The position numbers and the translations under genes were made by a program. From Stemphylium vesicarium (taxonomy: Eukaryota > Ascomycota > Dothideomycetes > Pleosporales > Pleosporaceae), in assembly GCA_004380135.1 (NCBI GenBank), contig QXCR01000253.1:1-29773 (forward strand): 29,773 nt of DNA. Reading direction: 5' to 3'. The notes beneath the pieces are model-generated. The model was not told the DNA's origin. It searched no databases and worked only from the letters and a program-made list of their open reading frames with translations. Positions 1 to 8,756 of the stretch are shown here, in pieces; the stretch's first letter is position 1, and each line of letters begins with the position of its first letter.

Positions 1-501
1 GACCAAGAGCCACGCACTTGGAGGAACGCCCCAGTTGTGCTTCAATCTCAAGCTTGTGGCTGCGAGCCTCGTAGTCGTTGTTCAGCAAGATGATCTCATT
101 CAGGCATGGGAGTATAGCAGCTGACTTGTTTTCATCGGTGAACTGCGGATGTAACTCCGGGTCTAGCTGCTGAATACTCATATTCCCTGGATCATAACAT
201 CAAAAGGCGTACCAGGCTGACTCCCACTCGCCGGCGCACCCATCCACGTCACATTCCCGAAATAAGCTGAAACATCGAGGATATCGTCGTTCCCTTGTCC
301 CGTTTCCAGTGCAGACCCTGGTCTCAACCTCGATTTCAAAATGAAGTTGTTCAGTGACATGCGCATCTACATGATGTTGGTGTGGATGGGTGGAATACTG
401 GCGTTGCGTCGATCTTTTAGACTAGGCGACGATGGAGAGGCAGCCACTTCGTCGCCGGATTCGGTGGATGGGCTTGACGCTGGACCCGTGATCAGGCTCA
501 T
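1..501 (-). CDS. 5' part of an unrecognised gene running off the window, reading interrupted
   Basis: On the minus strand an ATG at 501-499 opens a Ser/Pro-rich, disordered-looking N-terminus (begins MSLITGPASSPSTESGDE). The same frame meets a TAG at about 369-367, then continues in coding-like sequence (includes DILDVSAYFGNVTWMG) to a TGA at 180-178. From 181-179 a shifted frame starting MSIQQLDPELHPQF runs open to the window edge. The two breaks can be explained by short introns that I could not place with good splice signals, by a start at 181, or by real frame damage. I do not recognise the family. The visible protein is acidic and Ser/Pro-rich at first and looks helical after residue ~110 (for example AAILPCLNEIILLNNDYEA). 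The true exon borders are unresolved. Confidence 0.35.
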
Positions 502-531
502 GGATTCAGGCGATGAGGGAGGTGTTTCCCT

Positions 532-1854
532 TTAACTGTTATATCCAAGTTCTTCGAGATCGTCGCACAGATTCTGAGGAGTCTCCCACTGTGAATATTG
601 GGAGTTTCCGAGTGAAAGACCAGACGACGAGCGAAAGGTTATTGTCTTGTGCGCATGGGTCGCCACTTCTTCATTCTTCTTTTCTTTGCTTGTCAAGCCC
701 AAGTGGCGCTTTTTGGTGGTCTGATCACCTCGGATGATGTAACGCCATTCCTCTGCACTTAATGTTGTGCGAAAAGCTTGCTTGTCGTCGGCAACAGCTA
801 GCTTCTCCTCAACAATCTTGACTTCGTCTTGACTCAGAATCGGCACTCCTCGGCCTTCACTGGTGCGCAAATAGTTCGGCAGCTTTCCTGACTTTTTGTT
901 CTTCTCGCGTTGCTGCTCTGCAACGTATGTCATGAACTGGCGATCGGGACTCCAGCAAGGGCCTTTGAGTGCTTCCCAATAGACGTCCTCAAAACCGGGC
1001 TCACTGAAAGCTTCGCGTGCCTCTTCCGTTCTGCGCAGCCAATCGTCATGGCGCTGAGTAACGCTATGCAGCAAGAATTCTACATCATCCTTCTCCTTCT
1101 GAAGCAGGCCTCGACGATGTGTTTGCTTGTATTCGTTAATGTCGTTGGGCACGTCGAGCTTGATCGCAGCAGCAAAATGCGTCATGGCCGTAAGCCAGTC
1201 TCGCTGTCCGCCGCAACCACGACCAGCCCAGTATTCACTGCGCGCTTGTAGTCCCCGGCTTCCTAGGGCCTCTGCAAGCTGGCGCATTCTCATGGCCAGC
1301 CGCCGAATCTTGGAATAACACCTATCTGATCGTTCAGCTGTGTTTCTTATATGTGGCCTGCGCTCCCAAATATCGATGCTAGACTGTAAGGTCTGACATT
1401 GCGTCATGAATATCTGGAACAGCACCAGGCGCTCACAAGTTTTATACCCCTCATGTTCGCGGAGGTCGGCCGGAACTTCGTCAATGGACACTTCATCATC
1501 AGGACCCGCTCCATCCCAGGAAATCGAGGCTTCTTCCTCTCGAAAGGGTGGTATCAACGGTGAAACGCAATCATACGGTTCATTCCGGATAGTTGGTGGT
1601 GGCAAGATAGTTGTGGTGTTGTCGATGTAAGCATGTACCTTGTTTTCAAAAGCTGAGATGTATTTAGGGAGGATGTCGTGGAAAGCTGGGACAGTCGGCG
1701 GCGGGCTTGAATCCAGTAACATATTCGAAGTTGTCTGGGTAGAAAAGAGCGGCTTCATTAGTCGGGGAGCAGATAATGATTCGTTTTTCAAAACTCGGAA
1801 ATGACATGTGGAAGGAACAATGCTCTTGAACCTAAGCGGTAGTACGCCATTCAT
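532..1854 (-). CDS. hypothetical protein, 440 aa
   Basis: Single uninterrupted frame of 440 codons with no intron needed. I do not recognise the family. The first ~55 residues are Ser/Thr/Pro-rich; in-frame Mets at 33 and 45 are alternative starts and the first stretch could be a weak mitochondrial-type leader. Residues ~60-130 are acidic and proline-rich. From ~135 to ~290 the protein is predicted by eye to be helical (for example CERLVLFQIFMTQCQTL and WLTAMTHFAAAIKLD), like a TPR-type or other alpha-solenoid fold, with a conserved-looking charged stretch around QKEKDDVEFLLHSV. The C-terminal ~120 residues are charged and Lys-rich. No catalytic motif or membrane segment is visible. It lies downstream of and co-directional with the next hypothetical gene, with ~360 bp between them. 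Confidence 0.7.
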   Translation of the reverse strand: MNGVLPLRFKSIVPSTCHFRVLKNESLSAPRLMKPLFSTQTTSNMLLDSSPPPTVPAFHDILPKYISAFENKVHAYIDNTTTILPPPTIRNEPYDCVSPLIPPFREEEASISWDGAGPDDEVSIDEVPADLREHEGYKTCERLVLFQIFMTQCQTLQSSIDIWERRPHIRNTAERSDRCYSKIRRLAMRMRQLAEALGSRGLQARSEYWAGRGCGGQRDWLTAMTHFAAAIKLDVPNDINEYKQTHRRGLLQKEKDDVEFLLHSVTQRHDDWLRRTEEAREAFSEPGFEDVYWEALKGPCWSPDRQFMTYVAEQQREKNKKSGKLPNYLRTSEGRGVPILSQDEVKIVEEKLAVADDKQAFRTTLSAEEWRYIIRGDQTTKKRHLGLTSKEKKNEEVATHAHKTITFRSSSGLSLGNSQYSQWETPQNLCDDLEELGYNS

Positions 1855-2212
1855 ACAAGTGGGGGCTTCTCTTGTTAAGACATATCCTCTTCCAAAAAGG
1901 AAGATGGCGCTGGAACAAAGAACGCCCGGACTATTTGGAATGGTACCTGAATGAACATTGTGTGTATCCGGGTGGTGAAAAGAGCCAAATTGTAGTCAAC
2001 AGATGTTTCAATAGTGAGCCAATTTTATCCCCGAGCTCCGGGACCATTGTGTTTGCCTTACCATTCACCCCTCGCGATGATATCCTTCGCTCTTCGCCTT
2101 CACCCAACGGTACGGCAACGACATTCTCCTTGCCTTGGCGGCAGCGCGCTGCCTCAGTTGTGTACTCGTTCGCCGTCGTTTGTTCTAGACGCATTCTGTA
2201 TGAGTCATGGCC
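1855..2212. other. intergenic stretch between two minus-strand genes
   Basis: These 358 bp hold the 3' flank of the gene at 2213-3109 and the promoter side of the gene at 532-1854. Small open frames occur on both strands here, but none shows protein-like composition and they overlap one another. I see no repeat or RNA gene. Confidence 0.5.
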
Positions 2213-3109
2213 TCAGAGGGTGTGTTGAGCATTGCCTACCTCAATGCCCTTCTCCTCTAGCTGGGCAAGCAAGCCCTCCATAGTACGGTTCTCATCAAAG
2301 CCCGACCGGCGCTTGGCACAGCGCAGCAGATCCAGCTCATCATCGTAAGACTTGCGAAACTCACTAGCATGAGCAGACAGCAAGTCGTCGTCGCTAACGG
2401 CACCGAAGGCATCGCGGGCTTGGTGAAGCATTCGAAGTTCGTAATATAGAAGCCCTTGCTGGTATTGTATCTTGGGTAGAAAATTCTCCAGTTCAGAGAG
2501 ACGATCGCATAGCTCTATCGCTTCACTGCAAGCGGCGAGCGCGTCAAGTAGCTCATCAGGACCTGAAGCCCGTAGGACGTTGCTCTTCAATAAAAGGCCT
2601 TCGGCGCGAGATTTAGCGCTAAGAGGGCCGCGGAGTAAACGTTCGACCTCGACCAAGGCGGTGCCATAATTCCTTTGGTCAGCGCACTCCTGCACCCTTC
2701 TGAACATCGGATCAGTGTAGTCATCGGATAATGGTCTCGCACATTCTGAGCCGCTCTTGCCAGGCGAGTAAACCGTCGCAGTACCGAACGAGAGTTCGCC
2801 TTGGGGGTCCTCGATGCCGTCAAAGGGGTTGGGCTGATGGTTCTCCCCGCGGCCTGTTAGCCGGTGTAGTCGACGCTGCTCGGCTCTCTCATTCTCCAGC
2901 TCGGCCTGTGTAGCAAAACAGACATCCTGAAGCTCCTGCAGACGGGCTGTTTGAGCTTCAAAGGCTGATTTGTACTGGAGGGCAACTGCTTGCCAGGTAT
3001 CCCTGTCGACTTTGAGGTCGTGAACAATGTGTTCGATGGCGGCAACATTGTCCATGGCACCAGACGGCATTGTAGTAATGTGCAAAGCGGTGTGCTTGAT
3101 TTGCGTCAT
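2213..3109 (-). CDS. hypothetical coiled-coil / TPR-like protein, 298 aa
   Basis: Continuous 298-codon frame. Met14 (MPSGAMDN) is an alternative start. Residues ~20-80 form a clear heptad-like amphipathic helix rich in Glu, Gln, Arg and Leu (LQELQDVCFATQAELENERA), which I read as a coiled coil. A short polar linker follows (~85-125). Residues ~130-255 are a run of paired helices with small/large residue periodicity (YGTALVEVERLLRG; LLDALAACSEAIELC; QYQQGLLYYELRML), as in TPR repeats. That fold suggests a protein-interaction role, but no function can be read from the sequence. The C-terminus is charged (LLAQLEEKGIEV). No signal peptide or transmembrane segment is seen. It sits 140 bp downstream of the radical SAM gene on the same strand. 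Confidence 0.7.
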   Translation of the reverse strand: MTQIKHTALHITTMPSGAMDNVAAIEHIVHDLKVDRDTWQAVALQYKSAFEAQTARLQELQDVCFATQAELENERAEQRRLHRLTGRGENHQPNPFDGIEDPQGELSFGTATVYSPGKSGSECARPLSDDYTDPMFRRVQECADQRNYGTALVEVERLLRGPLSAKSRAEGLLLKSNVLRASGPDELLDALAACSEAIELCDRLSELENFLPKIQYQQGLLYYELRMLHQARDAFGAVSDDDLLSAHASEFRKSYDDELDLLRCAKRRSGFDENRTMEGLLAQLEEKGIEVGNAQHTL

Positions 3110-3249
3110 ATATTAGCGATGATAATCAACATGACGAATCTGGCTGTTGTGGCCTGGTCTTGGCTATCAACAAGCAACAGCGTGTTGGGGCAATGGCGAC
3201 GTGCGTGCGGGCGGCGTCTGCGAGGGCAAAATTCATCGTCGTTCTTTCC

Positions 3250-4386
3250 TTAGATATTAAAGCCGCCATGACGCGAGGCCTCGACAAACCTCCATAAGCC
3301 AGCCTCCTGGGCTGCTTTCTTGACAGTGGCTACATCGTCCAGATTGACGGGGTGGTTGATGTCTGCATACCGGACCTCCTTCTTAGCCTTGGGTGAAGCT
3401 TCCACACCGCCTGGCTCAACGACGTCTGGGCTTTTACGACCGCGTCGCTCCTTGCCCACGTGAGCTCTTGGAAAATACTGTTCCATTATGTGCACCATGA
3501 CATCCTTGCCAAGATTTTCTGCCAGCCATTTCACAATCGCCTTGCCTTGGTCTTCCATGCCTGGCATGACCAGGTGGCGCACAATGACGCCCTTCTTAGC
3601 AATGCCGTCTGCCGTGAAGCAGAGGTCGCCAACCTGCTCGTGCATAGCCTTGATGCTCTCCATGGCTACACTTGTGTAGTTGTCCGCTTTGAGCAGCCGC
3701 TTGCTCGATTGGTCGTTCCACACCTTGAAGTCGGGCATGTAAATGTCGACAAGTCCATCAAGCAGCTTTATGCTCTCGAGCGAATCAAAGGACGACGTGT
3801 TGTAAATGATGGGCAGGCGTAGGCCCAGTTCGCGGGCGTGCAATATGCTGAGTACGACTTGTGGCACGACGTGTTCAGGCGTGACGAGGTTGATGTTGTG
3901 GACACGGCCAACCTGCTGCAACTTCATGTACCACTCGGCGAGCTCCTCGGGTGTCAAATCGAAGCCATTGCGCGTATGGGAGATGTCGTGATTCTGGCAA
4001 AAGACACATCTTAGATTGCAGCCACTGAAGAAGACGCTTCCAGAGCCGTTGTGCCCCTGTATGAATGGCTCCTCGCCGAAATGGGGGGCTATGGTTCCCA
4101 CCTTGACCTTGTCAGCGCCGATCAAGCACACGCCCGTCTTCTCATAGCGGTTGACGCCGCAGAGGCGAGGACAGAGGTTGCATTCACGCAGGTGTGCATA
4201 AGCTAAGGAGCGCTTCTTGGCCGCATCTACCGAAGACAGTAGATGATAGCGGGGAATGTAGTCGTCAAGAAGGTATGGCGGCGCAAGGTAGAGGCTTCGT
4301 CGCGCCGAGGCCAATGGCACGCCATGAGCGCGGAATGCGGTGGTCCGAGGCCTCAAGGCGGATCGCAGCTTGGATAGAGATGCCAT
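3250..4386 (-). CDS. radical SAM protein, PflA / pyruvate-formate-lyase-activating-enzyme-like, probably mitochondrial
   Basis: The radical SAM signature C-x3-C-x2-C is present as CNLRCVFC (residues 123-130 counting from the chosen Met), which would ligate a [4Fe-4S] cluster that cleaves S-adenosylmethionine. Before it lies a second cysteine set, CNLCPRLC plus a further Cys (C69, C72, C76, C87), typical of the PflA-like radical SAM family found beside AMMECR1/Memo genes in prokaryotes. The TIM-barrel body follows (VDIYMPDFKVW; VIVRHLVMPG). I chose the Met at 4386 because it begins a basic, Ser/Arg-rich, acid-free leader (MASLSKLRSALRPR) like a mitochondrial presequence. The frame stays open upstream to an ATG at 4596, which would add 70 residues. 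The substrate in fungi is not known to me; fungi generally lack pyruvate formate lyase, so the activase name is by homology only. A Lys/Arg/Pro insert near the C-terminus (RRGRKSPDVVEPGG) looks lineage-specific. Confidence 0.85.
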   Translation of the reverse strand: MASLSKLRSALRPRTTAFRAHGVPLASARRSLYLAPPYLLDDYIPRYHLLSSVDAAKKRSLAYAHLRECNLCPRLCGVNRYEKTGVCLIGADKVKVGTIAPHFGEEPFIQGHNGSGSVFFSGCNLRCVFCQNHDISHTRNGFDLTPEELAEWYMKLQQVGRVHNINLVTPEHVVPQVVLSILHARELGLRLPIIYNTSSFDSLESIKLLDGLVDIYMPDFKVWNDQSSKRLLKADNYTSVAMESIKAMHEQVGDLCFTADGIAKKGVIVRHLVMPGMEDQGKAIVKWLAENLGKDVMVHIMEQYFPRAHVGKERRGRKSPDVVEPGGVEASPKAKKEVRYADINHPVNLDDVATVKKAAQEAGLWRFVEASRHGGFNI

Positions 4387-5069
4387 GCTGACGAAGGCAC
4401 TTTGCTTATCAGATTGTACGTGGGGAAAGCGTCGAGGTGGGTTTACGGTGTTAGGTTGAGGAGGTGCAATGGCGAAGCATGACGACAGCCCCACTTGCCG
4501 AGGCTCAGCAATCGTGGCTGGACCACCTCTCACCCCATGGTGTGACGCAAACCTCAGTGCTAGACGGCATGTGTAGCGCCTAGACTGAGGATTCATATAT
4601 TCGCCAACAGGTCAAGGTGATTCAGCTTACTTTTCGTATCTCCAAACGACAGTCACGGCAAACTCAGATCACGTGGCTGCAACCCATCATGTCTACTACA
4701 AGACATTGCTTACTAGCAAACTTTTTCCCTAGCCCATCGCTCCCACCACTCTTTTGTCTCGGTGGGCGAGACACGCAAAAGAAGGAGTACATTGTTCAAC
4801 CTTGGTAGCTGGATTGGACTGCTAACATGTCGCACCGATTGATCCAAAGATGCAGCACTTGTTTGACGCGATTACTATCGGCAGTCACCCGTGTCGCTTC
4901 GTCCCAGGGCAAGAGCACGTCGCATCTCAAATACCCATCCAATGTTTTCCATTCTCCTCCTTGTACTCCACTCCCCCAGTATAACATGAACCATCGCCAC
5001 AACATCTCAACTTCAGCAGCTTCAAACTTCCAGCTTCTTCTGCCTTCGTCCCAAACAACAAAGCTCACC
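4387..5069. promoter_or_regulatory. divergent promoter region between radical SAM gene and But2-like gene
   Basis: About 680 bp separate the two divergent starts. Position 4387-4596 may be a 5' extension of the radical SAM gene or its leader. The part just upstream of 5070 is C/A- and CT-rich (from about 4930), as is common at fungal core promoters. I see no clear TATA box or recognisable operator. Confidence 0.4.
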
Positions 5070-5698
5070 ATGCGTTTCCTCGCCATTCTTCCCGCCCTCT
5101 TCGGCCTCCCGGCCATTGCCACACTTGTCGACACGCAGTTTCCGCATATGCTGCTTCCCATCAACAAGTCCCAGCCCAACACTGCATTTCCCACCCAAGC
5201 CGATGCCATTGTGAGCTACAACGTAAGTCGCTTCTACCGCCCCGATCTCCTTGTCTGTCACATCTAACAAGCTACCAGAGCACCAGTGGCGACGAACGCT
5301 GGACGGCTGTCAACTTCGATGTGCCTGACATAAAAGCTGCAAACATATGCCGTCTCCGATTCGTAATCAACAAAAACCCTGCCAAGAACGCTCCCTTCAG
5401 CCTCAAAGGCGTAGCTCCATTCGCCATCAACATATCCCGCATCGATCCTAAGCTAGTCAACGGGGGTACCACCTGGAACAACAAGCCCGCCGTCATAGAG
5501 CACTACGATACCTACGTCTTGTCCACGAGCGGCGCCAGCGAAATCGTGAGCAAATGGTTCACGTGCCCAAAAGGCAATGTTGCCCAGTTCTACATTCACC
5601 CCGCTGGCACGAGAGACCTAGAGGTTTACTGGTATGAGTTGAACTACGGTGCTAACGAAGGTGGACCACACGGCATCGTCTTAGAGATGCATTCCTAA
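5070..5698 (+). CDS. secreted But2-domain-like protein, 190 aa, two exons
   Basis: Exon 1 is 5070-5222 and exon 2 is 5279-5698. The 56-bp intron has a GTAAGT donor, a CTAAC branch site and a CCAG acceptor, and removing it joins SYN to STSGDERW in frame. The ATG at 5070 sits in CACCATG and starts a clean signal peptide (MRFLAILPALFGLPAIA). The mature part begins with a short linker. It then has a beta-rich domain with the pattern FDVP (64-67), a Cys followed by RLRF (C75) and a second Cys in FTCP (C147), ending in an aromatic strand pair (LEVYWYELNYG). This matches, by memory, the But2 C-terminal domain common in secreted fungal proteins; the two Cys probably pair. Function of these proteins is unknown beyond likely cell-surface or extracellular location. 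The length is typical for the single-domain form. Confidence 0.8.
5223..5278 (+). other. spliceosomal intron of the But2-like gene
   Basis: Donor GTAAGT, branch site CTAAC 9 nt before the acceptor AG, total 56 bp. Splicing keeps the frame; without it the frame stops soon after. Confidence 0.85.
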
Positions 5699-5869
5699 CA
5701 TCTCCGAGGTTGAATCAAGCAGCTTGTGAGAACACGGCGCACGAGACAAAGAATGAGTGAGGCAGTTGAGGTGATTGCTTGTATTGTTTCCTTCATTAGC
5801 CCTAGTAAAACCCTAAAAGTATCGCGCAGAATGCATATCAATTGTCGTGCTCAAAGCGAAGATGGCTCT

Positions 5870-6547
5870 TCAGTCCGTCTCGTCCTCCATCCTATCCATT
5901 GCCTTTGCCATCCTCCCAATGACCCTTTCCATTATCCCCATTCTCTCTCTCCTTTGCGTCATCACACTTGGTTCCAAGGAGGCTATCGACACAGTAGGTC
6001 TGGATGGTGTGTATCGAGTGCTTACGTTCGTTTCTTCGATGACTTGTACGCCATCTTCATCAACTATTTTAGTGACGACGACGCCAGGGGGGTAACGTGA
6101 CGAGTAAAGAGGCCGAGAGCTCGGAGCGAGGATGCTGAGCTCGATCGCGCTATCGTTCCGATTTCGCGTTTTTTTCGACTTCGAGGGTCTGGGCGTGAAG
6201 CTGGTTGTACATGGCATCGTATTTGCCATGCTCAAGGAGGACGAGACGCATATTGATGGGTTCGCCCATGACGTAAAGACACCATCAGAAGTTGTTTGTG
6301 TCGCCTCGTCAACGTACTTGTGTCGGTCTTGTCGGCGGTTGTATTGGTGGGATGAGATGGGTCCATTGGAGGCTTGGTGAGGTCGTTGTGATCGGTCCTC
6401 GATGGCTTCATCGCTTGAATTGTCCGCAAGGTACTCTTCAGACGAGGCTTCCTGGTCGCATACGCGGTAGTGCACATGATTGCTGTCTCTTTGCAATTTG
6501 CAGGACGGTAGGCCCATGCTCGTATTCGTGCTGGTTACAATACCCAA
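5870..6547 (-). CDS. doubtful hypothetical protein, 225 aa, frame uncertain
   Basis: The minus strand holds a 225-codon open frame. An internal Met at residue 11 (MGLPSC) is an equally good start. The first ~100 residues are acidic, Ser/Gln-rich and disordered-looking; the region around VVVTKIVDEDGVQVIEE looks like genuine protein; the C-terminus is Met/Arg/Glu-rich and helical (RMGIMERVIGRMAKAMDRM). Against a simple one-exon gene, the segment 6269-6150 has a more protein-like reading in a different frame (39 codons containing MRLVLLEHGKYDAMYNQLHA), and a plausible donor GTAAGC lies near 6025. A spliced gene switching frames is therefore possible. I recognise no domain and give no function. 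Confidence 0.4.
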   Translation of the reverse strand: MGIVTSTNTSMGLPSCKLQRDSNHVHYRVCDQEASSEEYLADNSSDEAIEDRSQRPHQASNGPISSHQYNRRQDRHKYVDEATQTTSDGVFTSWANPSICVSSSLSMANTMPCTTSFTPRPSKSKKTRNRNDSAIELSILAPSSRPLYSSRYPPGVVVTKIVDEDGVQVIEETNVSTRYTPSRPTVSIASLEPSVMTQRRERMGIMERVIGRMAKAMDRMEDETD

Positions 6548-7573
6548 GTATGTGGCGCTGTGGGCTTGGGGCGGACAAAGTGACTCAAAAGTATTAGAAT
6601 AACTACAGCAATCCCGTGCAGAAGAACTGCGCTATTTTTCTCGTCCATGATAACCTGGTTTTCATCTTCTCAGAAAGGGTGTGGTTGTAGAAATCGCGCA
6701 CGCTAAGCCGAGATGGCAATTTCATCCAGGGTACCGCATGAGGCGCAGTCTCTGGCAGTTTCCAACATCGTGAAAGGGGAAATTGGCAAGTCCAGTTGAA
6801 TGGGCTACTTCTCCACATCTCACCAGAAGACATAGGGCTGCGGGGCCATGTCAAGGCCAGAACTATGCTGCCTGGTCTTCAATAGAATTCTGGAACGATT
6901 CTTACGGCGACACTGTTGTTTCAAATTTCTCGTCATCTTTTTCATCATCTTTACCAAATATCTTTCGGCATCTCTCTCTTCCTTGCTGGCGGTGACCGGA
7001 GGATGTTCCGTGTTGGTTGTCGAGGTGTTGTAAATTGTTGTCAGGGACGATTAGTTTGGCGATTGAGAAAGAGCTTTGAGTTACTTGTACTTCTTTATAT
7101 AGAGAGAGATTCGTGTCAATTTTTGATCATTATATGACCAGGCTCAGCCAAAGCGAAGACTGTTAACCATGGTTGCGCGATCAGCATGGAGCCCCTGGAC
7201 CCTTGGGTATGCTTGGCGGTCTCTGTGAAGTAGTCTAATCAACAGCTATGTGCAAAAGCGGCTGTCATTATCTTCCGAACTGTATGGGTCTTTAAAGGAA
7301 GCAATTTGCGCGGTGCAGAAGTATGCTAAAGGTCGGCCACTTTTCTTTCTGTCTGTGATTGGTGCATTTCGGCAGCCTACTCCCTGTTGATCTTTACCGA
7401 GATTGGAAACTATATCTAGTGTGTATAGAACTACCAGAGCATGACAAATGCTAGAAGAAGGAAGAAGGTGTATCCGGGAAGGTATAAGAAGCTGTCGAGG
7501 GATGAACGTGACAGATCAATCACCATACTATCCTGCTCATCATTCAAAAAGCTGGCTCGTTTGACCGTTTGTC
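6548..7573. other. intergenic region, no supported gene
   Basis: About 1 kb between the doubtful minus-strand gene and the MDR gene. It holds only short overlapping frames with low-complexity Phe/Ser translations from T-rich runs (about 6920-6980) and several A/T-rich patches near 7090-7140. The stretch just before 7574 would be the MDR promoter. No RNA gene, repeat or recognisable regulatory motif was found. Confidence 0.5.
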
Positions 7574-8756
7574 ATGTCCACCCACTCCGCCGTCGCGACT
7601 GTAGGCATCAAAGCCCAACTTGCCATCATTGCTGTGCCTACTGTTGCCCCAACAGGACAACAAGTTCGTGTCCGCGTAGAGTGGACGGCTTCCACTCCAC
7701 TTGATCTACATCAGAACGATGGCGGTCTTCTCGTCAAGCACCCTCAGGTTCTGGGCGACGGAACCGCTGGTACAGTTGTGGAGATTGGCCCGAATACCAA
7801 GCGCTTGAGCGTCGGTGACAAAGTTTTCGGATTTACATGGAAGAACCAAGCGGAAAAGTCGCAGCAAGAATTTTGCATTGCAGACGAGTGGCAGTTCGCA
7901 AAGGTGCTCAAATTCTCACCCAGTGGTTAGATGAATCGTACTGAATACCGTTAGCTGCCAGCAGGCTTCACCCTCGCAGAGGCCGTCACACTACCGAACA
8001 ACTTTGTGACGGTCTTTCACGCGCTTACAAAAGATCTCCGTCTCGAGCTTCCATGGCCAAAACCCGAAGACTACGTACCTGCACGTGCTGGAGATGCCAT
8101 ACTGGTCTGGGGCGGGTCATCCTCGGTAGGCCAGTTCGCTGTCCAGGTACTTGGTTATTACGGCTACTACAACGTCTTCGTTACCGCGTCGCGCAAACAT
8201 CATGGGAAGCTGCGTAGTCTTGGTGCAGCGAGGACGTTTGATTATCGCGACCCGGGGATAGTCGCCACGATTCAAGCAGTTGGGGGGCATGTCCCGCTCA
8301 TACTTGACTGCATCGGCAGCAAGAACGGCAGCATTACACCGATCGCCGAAATCGCGAAGAAAGGCACACAAGTCGCCGTCCTGCTGCCGGTGATTGTGCG
8401 CGATTCGAGCGATAGCGAGGACCCGATATATGAGATGGACGTGTCGAAAGCGGCTGCCTGGGAGGGTGGAGTAGATGCGAGAGGCGTGAGAACGCACTTC
8501 TACCCCGAGGTGAGTGACTTTACCCCTCATTGACCCCTCTAAAGCCCTAGCTAATATTGCGCAGAACGAGTTTTTCAAGAAGCATTTGCAGCCAGACATC
8601 ATGTATACGCTGCTAAAGGATGGCGTTGTCACGCCTCAGAAGCAGAGAATGGTGGAGGGCGCGACGCTGCTTGAAAGGGCGCAAAAGGCCATGGACATGC
8701 TGAGAAGCAAGGAAGCGAGCATGGAGCGCCTCGTGTGGAAGGTAAGCGAAGAGTAG
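7574..8756 (+). CDS. zinc-independent MDR oxidoreductase (CipB-like 'zinc-binding dehydrogenase' domain), 362 aa, three exons
   Basis: Exons 7574-7925, 7965-8509 and 8565-8756 join in frame to 362 residues. The N-terminal GroES-like domain is visible (VRVRVEWTASTPLDLHQNDGG; VLGDGTAGTVVEIG; VGDKVFGF), followed by the helix FTLAEAVTLPNNFVT. The Rossmann nucleotide-binding loop is GGSSSVG (residues 168-173 region), then a beta-alpha unit (NVFVTASRKHH), LGAARTFDYRD and LDCIG. The Cys/His zinc ligands of classical alcohol dehydrogenases are absent and there is no structural-zinc four-Cys loop. This is expected of the NADPH-dependent quinone/enoyl-reductase-like branch, which includes fungal CipB-type and trans-enoyl-reductase-like proteins. 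The substrate is unknown. No polyketide synthase or other partner is present in the window, so a role in secondary metabolism is not supported here. The protein is cytosolic by sequence. Confidence 0.85.
7926..7964 (+). other. very short intron of the MDR gene (39 bp)
   Basis: Donor GTTAGA, acceptor GCAG, with CTGAAT as the only branch-like site. Removing exactly these 39 bp turns PSG-stop into PSGFTLAEAV, which is the conserved MDR sequence at this point. The size is below the usual fungal range. Confidence 0.65.
8510..8564 (+). other. second intron of the MDR gene (55 bp)
   Basis: Donor GTGAGT, branch-like GCTAAT, acceptor GCAG. Removal joins HFYPE to NEFFKKHLQ in frame. Confidence 0.8.
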
